Part shown: piece by piece, positions 6,565-10,354 of the stretch
Numbering within the stretch: position 1 is the stretch's first letter
Layout: the number at the start of each line of letters is the position of its first letter
NCBI GenBank assembly: GCA_035379765.1
Contig: DAOSVX010000023.1
Span: 1-10,354, forward strand
Length of the DNA: 10,354 nucleotides
Reading direction: 5' to 3'
From: DAOSVX01 sp035379765
GTDB lineage: Bacteria; Bacillota_I; Bacilli_A; RF39; UBA660
Translations under genes and position numbers: made by a program
The notes under the pieces: generated by a model
Database searches by the model: none
Seen by the model: the letters and a program-made list of their open reading frames with translations, nothing else
What the model was told of the DNA's origin: nothing

Positions 6565-7221
6565 TTATTCATTTAATATATATGGTATATCTTCCATTAC
6601 TTTATCTATATTGAATCTACCATTTCCTACTGGATAATATACTGAATAAACTATATAACTATTCCCCTTTATTTTCTTTTCAAATTTCATTCTTCTTACT
6701 TCCGAAACACTAATTTTTTTATTTAAAAACAAACTACTAACTTGATTCCCAAAACAAATTATTTTTTTCGGTTTAACTACATCTATTTCTTTATCTAATA
6801 AATTTAGATATTCTTTAAATTGAGAATCTTTTAATGGTCTAGCATCTATCTGCGTACATTTACCTAAATTTGTTATATATATTTTTTTATTTTCAATATG
6901 ATTATATAATTTCAGGGCAAACTCGGGAGTCCAATCCAAAGGCTTCTTGTTTTGAATTTCTAAACAGATATCATCATCTATTAAATTTAACTCATTTAAT
7001 ATTTTCCATATTGGCTTAGTCCCGACCCAAGGTCCTTTTATACCATGCCAGCTTTTTGATGAAGCAATATTTTTACCAGTTGGATTCATAAATATTAAAC
7101 ATAAATCAGGATTTATACTTAATCCCCCATTTAAAATAGCATCTAAGTTTTTATCACCATATTTATTTTGTAATTTTTTATATTTTTCATTTATTTTATC
7201 TAATTCTACATTATTGCTCAT
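6565..7221 (-). CDS. Uracil-DNA glycosylase superfamily protein
   Basis: A 218-residue soluble protein with the order of motifs of the UDG superfamily, which removes uracil or related damaged bases from DNA. Motif I is LIFMNPTGKN (42-51), close to the GMNPG type of SMUG-like enzymes rather than the acidic GEAPG type. The central strand ITNLGKC (116-122) matches the TNVVKC of family 4 and 5 enzymes. PKKIICFGNQVSSLFL (151-166) is the usual strand and helix before motif II. Motif II is YYPVGNGR (195-202), where HPS is usual, so the His is replaced. No FeS cysteine set is evident. Substrate range cannot be read from sequence. The gene lies 11 bases after 7517-7233, with AGGA before ATG 7221, and ends at the palindrome. 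Confidence 0.75.
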   Translation of the reverse strand: MSNNVELDKINEKYKKLQNKYGDKNLDAILNGGLSINPDLCLIFMNPTGKNIASSKSWHGIKGPWVGTKPIWKILNELNLIDDDICLEIQNKKPLDWTPEFALKLYNHIENKKIYITNLGKCTQIDARPLKDSQFKEYLNLLDKEIDVVKPKKIICFGNQVSSLFLNKKISVSEVRRMKFEKKIKGNSYIVYSVYYPVGNGRFNIDKVMEDIPYILNE

Positions 7222-7232
7222 ATAATAATCCT

Positions 7233-7517
7233 TTATATAATATCATCAATAAAATATTCTGATTTACTATTATCACTTATAAATTCTACAGAAGATAAAT
7301 TAGGTATTTTTTTAAATAAATATTTTGCTAATTTTAAAAAATCCATCTTTATTACTTCCTGATAATCACTGGTTTCCATTAGATTGAATAAATTATTAAT
7401 ATTATCACTCATATCATGACTATCAAACTCAGTTATAAACCCATCTTTATAATGACATAAAAACTTTAAATTTATATCATAATTATTAAAATCCTTCTCC
7501 CATGTTAATATTGCCAT
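7233..7517 (-). CDS. Small hypothetical protein ahead of the UDG-like gene
   Basis: A 94-residue acidic soluble protein with no recognised domain. Strand-like WEKDFNNYDINLKFLCHY and a C-terminal SSVEFISDNSKSEYF suggest an alpha/beta fold. ATG 7517 is chosen over TTG 7526 because GGGAGG lies directly against the TTG but 9 bases before the ATG. An extended -10 is at 7594-7602, giving a leader of about 70 bases. It is co-transcribed with the UDG-like gene, so a role in nucleotide or DNA metabolism is possible by position only. Confidence 0.7.
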   Translation of the reverse strand: MAILTWEKDFNNYDINLKFLCHYKDGFITEFDSHDMSDNINNLFNLMETSDYQEVIKMDFLKLAKYLFKKIPNLSSVEFISDNSKSEYFIDDII

Positions 7518-7593
7518 TTTTAACAACCTCCCTAACCATAATTTTTATTTATCCACTGTTCAAAACAATCTTCACTTAATTCATCTTATATTT

Positions 7594-7602
7594 ATTATAT
7601 CA
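7594..7602 (-). promoter_or_regulatory. Extended -10 promoter for 7517-6565
   Basis: The minus strand reads TGATATAAT, a perfect extended -10, directly after the T-run of the tRNA-Trp terminator. The -35 (TATGAA at 7617-7622) is weak and lies within that hairpin. Confidence 0.65.
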
Positions 7603-7629
7603 AAAAACTTGATATTTTCATACCAAGTT
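7602..7629 (-). terminator. Intrinsic terminator of tRNA-Trp
   Basis: On the minus strand a 10-bp stem (AACTTGGTAT with ATATCAAGTT) closes on a GAAA loop and is followed by six T. One pair is a G-U wobble only when read as minus-strand RNA, which fits leftward termination of the tRNA. Confidence 0.85.
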
Positions 7630-7643
7630 CGCATAATCACTAA

Positions 7644-7717
7644 TGGCAGAGGCGGAGAGAATCGAACTCCCATCAAAAGTTTTGGAGACTCCTATGCTAC
7701 CATTATACCACGCCTCT
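7644..7717 (-). tRNA. tRNA-Trp (anticodon CCA)
   Basis: Complete minus-strand cloverleaf. The acceptor stem AGAGGCG (7711-7717) pairs with CGCCTCT (7648-7654), the discriminator is G and CCA is encoded (7644-7646). The anticodon loop CTCCAAA carries anticodon CCA, reading UGG. The T arm is GGGAG/CTCTC around TTCGATT. The anticodon stem holds two G-U pairs. A CCA anticodon does not read UGA well, which agrees with UGA being a stop in this genome. It has its own promoter and terminator, so it is a single-gene transcript. Confidence 0.95.
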
Positions 7718-7729
7718 AAGCACGAGCTT

Positions 7730-7758
7730 ATTTTAACATTAAAGTAATATCTTTTCAA
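7730..7758 (-). promoter_or_regulatory. Promoter of tRNA-Trp
   Basis: On the minus strand TTGAAA (7753-7758) and TAAAAT (7730-7735) are separated by exactly 17 bases, with TG upstream of the -10 as well. It is the best full sigma-A type promoter in the window, 12 bases before the mature tRNA 5' end. Confidence 0.85.
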
Positions 7759-7766
7759 CATATTAT

Positions 7767-7793
7767 AAAAAAAGATAAGCTTTTGCTTATCTT
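7767..7793 (-). terminator. Intrinsic terminator of the surface-protein operon
   Basis: On the minus strand a perfect 9-bp stem (AAGATAAGC with GCTTATCTT) closes on AAAA and is followed by five more T. It ends the 9212-7792 transcript and overlaps the DUF2202 gene's stop codon. Confidence 0.9.
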
Positions 7794-8391
7794 AAGATAA
7801 TTTATTTACTTGGTTTTGAAAAGCTTTTAAATGATTCTCTGACCCATCCCTTAATATAGTAAAAACATCTTTAACGCTTTCCGGCAAATTATAAGTCAAA
7901 AATTTTTCATACATAGCTATATTATCTTCTTCAGCTTTAACACCTGTTTCGGCTGCTTCTAATAAAGTTTCTGGAACTACAATATGAGAATTTGATTCAT
8001 CTTCAGGAAAGCTTAAATTATAAGATTCATAGATCTCTTTTAAATAAGACAAATGAGTTTCTTCTGATAATATTATATTTGTATATGGTCTTTGGTTGCC
8101 AAATTTTTCAATGATAGCTTCGTATTCACCATGTGCTAAGTATTCATCCTGAACAGCATAAGTTAACATATCAAGAATAGTTAGATTACTATCTTCTAAA
8201 GCTCCAGTTGCACCATATCCTTCTGATGAAACAGTGGATTCTGTTTCGCTAAGAGGAGTTGGTTCCATATTAATGTTATATTTGATATTTTCATTTTTGT
8301 TATTATTATAGTATAAATATACTAAAGCTCCAATTATTATTAAAACTATTAATACTATAACAATAGAAATTATTGTTTTTTTATTCTTCAT
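7792..8391 (-). CDS. Membrane-anchored ferritin-like protein (DUF2202 type)
   Basis: A 199-residue protein. Basic residues 1-5 and a hydrophobic helix (about 6-27) form an N-terminal anchor, followed by a polar linker to about 68. A four-helix domain then fills 70-197. Candidate metal ligands typical of ferritin-like folds are Glu83 and His87 (QDEYLAHGEYE), Glu110/111 and His113 (SEETH), Glu154/155 (KAEEDN), Glu162 and His187 (ENHLKAF). The layout YAVQDEYLAHGEYE ... SEETHLSYL ... ENHLKAF matches my memory of DUF2202 proteins. These are presumed di-iron proteins of unknown reaction, so iron binding here is inference. The domain would lie outside the membrane. It starts 4 bases after the coiled-coil gene, whose end carries its GAAGAG ribosome binding site, so translation is coupled. 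Confidence 0.8.
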   Translation of the reverse strand: MKNKKTIISIVIVLIVLIIIGALVYLYYNNNKNENIKYNINMEPTPLSETESTVSSEGYGATGALEDSNLTILDMLTYAVQDEYLAHGEYEAIIEKFGNQRPYTNIILSEETHLSYLKEIYESYNLSFPEDESNSHIVVPETLLEAAETGVKAEEDNIAMYEKFLTYNLPESVKDVFTILRDGSENHLKAFQNQVNKLS

Positions 8392-8395
8392 AACG

Positions 8396-8887
8396 TTACT
8401 CTTCTAATGCAGTTATAGCTTCTTGTAAAAGTTGAATCCTTTCTTGTTGTGAAGTAATAACTAAATCTAATCCAGTTATTTTATCGGTTGAAGTATCAGC
8501 TTTATAACTATTCATAGCTTTTACAGCATTTTGGTAAATACTTCCTAGTTTTGTTTGCAAGTTTTCCATAGTTTGAAGCATTTCTTTTATTTCTAATTTA
8601 TCTTGTTCAGTTAATTGTTCCTTATCACGATATTGAAGCATTAAAGTTTTTTGTTCAGCTACTTTGGTTTTTAATTCCTCTCTTAATTCTGCTAATTCTT
8701 GAGTTTGGCTTTTTATAACCAGTCTTTTTTCTCTAGCTAAAGCTGCTGTATCAGAATTGCCATTTTCAGAATTTGTTGGAGCATTTGTATTACCAGCTTC
8801 TAAATTTTCTGCCCTAACATTTTGAACAAAAGCAAAAGTTAAAACTAGTAACATACAACATATGATCCCTAATATTGTTTTTTTCAT
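8396..8887 (-). CDS. Secreted coiled-coil protein
   Basis: A 163-residue protein with a clear signal peptide: KK start, hydrophobic 4-20, and a cleavage site plausible after NVRA (residue 26). A short low-complexity Asn/Thr/Ser linker (about 30-46) follows. Two helical stretches, about 48-125 and 138-162, are rich in Gln, Glu, Lys and Leu with heptad-like spacing, so a coiled coil is likely. No anchor is seen after cleavage. The family is not recognised; it has the size of periplasmic chaperone-like coiled coils but no specific motif of them. GAAAGGA precedes ATG 8887. It is the middle gene of a three-gene operon, 13 bases after the anchored acidic protein and 4 bases before the ferritin-like gene. 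Confidence 0.8.
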   Translation of the reverse strand: MKKTILGIICCMLLVLTFAFVQNVRAENLEAGNTNAPTNSENGNSDTAALAREKRLVIKSQTQELAELREELKTKVAEQKTLMLQYRDKEQLTEQDKLEIKEMLQTMENLQTKLGSIYQNAVKAMNSYKADTSTDKITGLDLVITSQQERIQLLQEAITALEE

Positions 8888-8900
8888 TCTTATATCCTTT

Positions 8901-9212
8901 CTATTCTACCTCGCTACCTAAATTAGCTTCGGCACTTTCTATATCATCTAAACTATCAAGAATACTATCTAGGCTAACTTCTAGATCTTCTAAGTCTTTT
9001 TCATCATCAGTTAAATCAGCATTAACTTCAGTTGTAATATTTTCATCAATAGCTTCATTATCACTAATGCTATTTTCTACATTAGCAATTTGATTTTCTA
9101 AATCATCTAACAAATTATCATCATTAGGTTTAATAAAATAATAAAGCAACAATGATCCTAAAAGTAATAACATCAATATTATTAACCAAATTAGCCATCT
9201 TTTCTTTTTCAC
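8901..9212 (-). CDS. Small anchored, highly acidic surface protein
   Basis: A 103-residue protein starting with a GTG codon. Residues 1-5 are basic, 6-27 form one hydrophobic helix, and the remaining 75 residues are strongly acidic, with Asp and Glu in most positions of runs such as NADLTDDEKDLEDLE. Its tail is likely helical and outside the cell, and could bind metal ions or basic partners, but that is a guess. GTG 9212 is well placed after AGGAGGG; the ATG codons just upstream (in ATGATGTGA) hit a stop at once. It is the first gene of the operon with the coiled-coil and ferritin-like proteins. All three are exported or anchored, which suggests one surface complex. Confidence 0.75.
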   Translation of the reverse strand: MKKKRWLIWLIILMLLLLGSLLLYYFIKPNDDNLLDDLENQIANVENSISDNEAIDENITTEVNADLTDDEKDLEDLEVSLDSILDSLDDIESAEANLGSEVE

Positions 9213-9238
9213 ATCATCCCTCCTTATTGTCTAATTCT

Positions 9239-9266
9239 ATATTAACATAAAGCAAATAAAAATCAA
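9239..9266 (-). promoter_or_regulatory. Candidate promoter of the surface-protein operon
   Basis: On the minus strand TTGATT (9261-9266) and TAATAT (9239-9244) are 16 bases apart, with TG before the -10. The -35 lies inside the left arm of an inverted repeat (9260-9285), which could make it regulated. Confidence 0.55.
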
Positions 9267-9285
9267 TAATATTATTTATTGATTT
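9260..9285 (-). terminator. Inverted repeat, possible terminator or operator
   Basis: AAATCAATAA (9260-9269) is the reverse complement of TTATTGATTT (9276-9285) around a 6-base loop. On the minus strand it runs into TTATTT. It could stop leftward transcription coming from the right-hand accessory genes, or act as an operator, since it covers the -35 of the 9212 promoter. The stem has only one G-C pair. Confidence 0.45.
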
Positions 9286-9315
9286 ACATTTTATTTTTCA
9301 TTATTACTAAGCATT

Positions 9316-9355
9316 CAATATGGCCCGATTGCTCCATCTTGATGTCTGCATATTG
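9316..9355. repeat. Repeat unit D (leftmost, degenerate core)
   Basis: Perfect 7-bp arms CAATATG (9316-9322) and CATATTG (9349-9355) enclose a 26-base interior holding CCCGATTGCTCCA. This unit marks the left edge of the composition change. Confidence 0.55.
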
Positions 9356-9408
9356 ACCAGTTCTCGTGAACCTCCAATTTTCCGCCCGTTCGTTCACGGG
9401 AATTGTTC
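9355..9408 (+). repeat. Repeat unit C (long imperfect hairpin)
   Basis: Arms 9355-9371 and 9392-9408 pair over 17 positions: 14 Watson-Crick pairs, 2 G-T pairs on the + strand and one mismatch, with a 20-base loop. The right arm carries the core itself, so the left arm is an inverted, diverged copy of it. Confidence 0.6.
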
Positions 9409-9450
9409 AATCGCTTTTTTCGGTTCGCGAAAACTTATCTACACGCTTTT

Positions 9451-9487
9451 GTACGTTCGCGGGAATTGCTCCACAGCTTGAACGTAC
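9451..9487. repeat. Repeat unit B (perfect arms around the core)
   Basis: GTACGTTC (9451-9458) and GAACGTAC (9480-9487) are exact inverted repeats; the 21-base interior contains the exact core GGGAATTGCTCCA (9461-9473). Confidence 0.65.
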
Positions 9488-9506
9488 CTTATATATGGCT
9501 TCTGGG

Positions 9507-9561
9507 CCTTGCGCCCACTGTCTCCACCTTGGCGTCGGATTGGTGCAAGGGAATTGCTCCA
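9507..9561 (+). repeat. Repeat unit A (rightmost, next to the accessory genes)
   Basis: CCTTGCGCC (9507-9515) pairs with GGTGCAAGG (9542-9550) over 9 bp with one G-T pair on the + strand. The exact core (9549-9561) begins in the right arm and continues outside it. Confidence 0.55.
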
Positions 9562-9574
9562 CGATTGCCATCGT
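9561..9574. repeat. Small hairpin after the 9583-10128 gene
   Basis: ACGAT (9561-9565) and ATCGT (9570-9574) flank TGCC. It lies 8 bases beyond the stop of the leftward gene but has no T-run, so it is not a standard terminator. Confidence 0.4.
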
Positions 9575-9582
9575 CTCAACCC

Positions 9583-10128
9583 TTAGAATGGGATAGTTCC
9601 GAGCAAAGCTAAGATACCAGAACCTATGAGAGAACCGCCAGCTCCTATCACCAGATCTTTTAGCACATTTAGCGATTTTTTTATTAGTCCTTCATCATCC
9701 TTTTTATCCAAAGCATCTATCGTATTCTGGATGATATTTTTTACATTTTCTGTATTGCCTCCAAAGGTCTGTTGAAACTGCGGAAAATCAAAGTACGTGC
9801 TTATTTCCTTTAATATCTCTGAAGCTTTCTCATAATTGAAGGCCTGCTCGTTATCCATTTTCTGTTGGGCTCCGGCTGAATTCTGCTGGATCTGGATTCC
9901 ATTTGCATTATCCCCAATAACAATAGTAGCGCCTTTCTCTCCAGCTTCTTTTAATGCTGCGACAAGCTCATTGTGTCGCCTAAGTTCTTCTGCTTCCTTT
10001 GCTTCTCTGGCCTCCTGAATGGCTCTTAATGATTCTTCTTGGCTCCTTTGTATACTATCGATCATATTGTTTGTATAATCAAAACTGGGTTGAGGAATCT
10101 TAATCTTGCTAAAGTCTATATCTGACAT
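9583..10128 (-). CDS. Accessory protein with coiled coil, IQIQQ motif and C-terminal hydrophobic helix
   Basis: A 181-residue protein of no family I can name. Residues 25-63 are a charged helix rich in Glu, Ala and Arg, likely a coiled coil. Residues 66-89 hold GATIVIGDNANGIQIQQNSAG, a Gly/Asn/Gln-rich beta-prone motif of a kind I recall in accessory-genome proteins. It loosely resembles short amyloid-like signalling motifs, a tentative comparison. A helical domain fills 93-157, and residues 158-178 are hydrophobic and Gly-rich, a probable membrane-inserting tail. ATG 10128 is chosen over TTG 10143 because GGGAGA lies just before it. It follows the DUF5655-type gene by 24 bases, so they share a message. 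Codon use and base composition differ clearly from the left block, which suggests transfer. Defence is a possibility, not shown. Confidence 0.75.
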   Translation of the reverse strand: MSDIDFSKIKIPQPSFDYTNNMIDSIQRSQEESLRAIQEAREAKEAEELRRHNELVAALKEAGEKGATIVIGDNANGIQIQQNSAGAQQKMDNEQAFNYEKASEILKEISTYFDFPQFQQTFGGNTENVKNIIQNTIDALDKKDDEGLIKKSLNVLKDLVIGAGGSLIGSGILALLGTIPF

Positions 10129-10148
10129 ATTCTTGTCTCCCAAACCAG

Positions 10149-10165
10149 CGGATTACTCATCCGCC
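10149..10165. repeat. Short perfect hairpin at the DUF5655 stop
   Basis: GCGGAT (10149-10154) and ATCCGC (10160-10165) pair around a 5-base loop and cover the stop codon of the upstream gene. There is no T-run. It could tune translation or message stability between the two genes. Confidence 0.4.
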
Positions 10166-10354
10166 TGCATTTTATAGGATTGCTCTATCAATTCCATAAT
10201 ATCGTCAATCTCTGAAGTGTGCTCGAAGAACACCTCAACATCACCGTTACCCCATCTCCCAAGTCCGGTTATATCCTTGCACAGGCCTTTAGGATCATGA
10301 ATCTCTGAGAACTTCATATTCAGAGAAATACGCAGGCGCTGTTTCTGAACAACA
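10153..10354 (-). CDS. DUF5655-type C-terminal domain, partial (5' end outside window)
   Basis: The last 66 residues of a leftward protein cut by the window edge. Visible motifs are VVQKQRLRISLNMKFSEIHD, DPKGLCKDITGLGRWGNGD, VEVFFEHTSEIDDIMELIEQ and SYKMQADE. The run of strand-forming basic residues, then DPKG...D(I/V)T..G.WGNGDVEV and a closing helix with LI.QSY, matches my memory of the DUF5655 domain. That domain is often the C-terminal part of larger proteins, including some with DUF262/DUF1524 (GmrSD-like, modified-DNA restriction) domains. What precedes it here is unseen, so the protein's function is open. It ends TAA at 10153-10155, inside a small hairpin, and is followed by the IQIQQ-motif gene in the same direction. 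Confidence 0.7.
   Translation of the reverse strand, partial: VVQKQRLRISLNMKFSEIHDPKGLCKDITGLGRWGNGDVEVFFEHTSEIDDIMELIEQSYKMQADE

Larger units (their letters stand above)
9316..9561. repeat. Cluster of four hairpin-associated GGGAATTGCTCCA repeats
   Basis: The gene-free stretch 9213-9582 contains a promoter and hairpin on its left, then this cluster. The core GGGAATTGCTCCA occurs exactly at 9461-9473 and 9549-9561, as GGGAATTGTTCAA at 9398-9410, and degenerate (CCCGATTGCTCCA) at 9324-9336. Starts are 74, 63 and 88 bases apart. Each core lies within or against a private inverted repeat (listed separately). Arm sequences differ between units while the core is kept. Two units need G-T pairs that work only on the + strand. 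Spacing is not a multiple of three and the cores fall in different reading frames, so this is not a coding repeat. The arrangement recalls folded recombination sites such as integron attC, but no attC consensus was found. Confidence 0.65.

Noticed and set aside
7532..7585. Short open stretch in the leader of the 7517 gene that reads like a protein C-terminus (DELSEDCFEQWINKNYG)
   Set aside because: There is no start codon and a stop lies directly upstream. It could be a gene remnant but is too short to call.
8875..9093. Plus-strand open frame opposite the acidic surface protein, and similar shadows at 1489-1677, 2294-2530, 5897-6109 and 9836-10018
   Set aside because: They lie antisense to well-supported genes, lack ribosome binding sites, and have skewed composition explained by the opposite strand.
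134..9212. Mycoplasma-type code (UGA as Trp)
   Set aside because: Full-length genes with many Trp residues are encoded by TGG, the only tRNA-Trp seen has anticodon CCA, and the WDGH-like gene stops at TGA followed by a proper new start.
9316..9561. CRISPR array
   Set aside because: The cores are only about 13 bases, spacing varies from 63 to 88, and the private inverted-repeat arms do not fit a repeat-spacer layout.
9316..9561. Classical integron attC sites
   Set aside because: The logic is similar (variable pairing arms, strand-biased folding), but I could not find the GTTRRRY/RYYYAAC ends and no integrase is in the window. It is kept only as a hypothesis.
9407..9571. Minus-strand 54-codon open frame through the hairpin-repeat cluster, beginning MAIVEQFP
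   Set aside because: It lacks a good ribosome binding site, and the two repeat cores inside it fall in different frames, so the repeat is not conserved as protein. Its openness fits the higher G+C content.
9366..9612. Two overlapping plus-strand open frames of about 70 codons over the repeat cluster
   Set aside because: They have no ribosome binding sites or promoter, are Cys/Leu/Ser-rich with no domain, and overlap each other and the repeats.

Overview
The left nine tenths of the window (about 1-9290) is very AT-rich, compact, mostly leftward-transcribed DNA. It looks like the chromosome of a small-genome, gut-type anaerobic Firmicute or Mollicutes relative. Supporting signs are strong GGAGG-like ribosome binding sites, extended -10 promoters (TGnTATAAT), a peptidoglycan gene (murF), a superoxide reductase typical of anaerobes, and a tRNA-Trp with anticodon CCA. 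Tryptophan is encoded by TGG and TGA acts as a stop, so the Mycoplasma code does not apply. The taxonomic placement is inference.

Layout: tRNA-Gly(CCC) and a two-way terminator; a leftward hypothetical gene (134-610) back to back with rightward murF (722-2035). Then a long leftward run. In transcription order it reads: an LRR lipoprotein (6495-5653) and an AlkD-type DNA glycosylase (5637-4930); a three-gene unit of unknown function headed by a protein with two WDGH-like repeats (4891-4034, 4012-3665, 3646-3197); desulfoferrodoxin (3156-2785) and a membrane-anchored hypothetical (2778-2050). Upstream of that run lie a small hypothetical gene and a uracil-DNA glycosylase-like gene (7517-6565), then a leftward tRNA-Trp with clear promoter and terminator. 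Upstream again is a three-gene cell-surface operon: an acidic anchored protein, a secreted coiled-coil protein, and an anchored ferritin-like DUF2202 protein (9212-7792). DNA repair and oxidative-stress genes recur across the block.

At about 9290-9320 base composition rises sharply, from roughly a quarter to a third G+C to the mid-forties by eye. Here, 9316-9561 holds no convincing gene but carries four copies of a core close to GGGAATTGCTCCA. Each copy sits in or beside its own inverted-repeat arms, with copies 63-88 bases apart. Beyond it lie two leftward genes of different codon use: a 181-residue protein with a coiled coil, an IQIQQ-type motif and a C-terminal hydrophobic helix, and the C-terminal end of a DUF5655-type protein cut by the window edge. 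This right end looks like the border of an acquired accessory (possibly defence) element. The hairpin-repeat cluster is the most unusual structure in the window.
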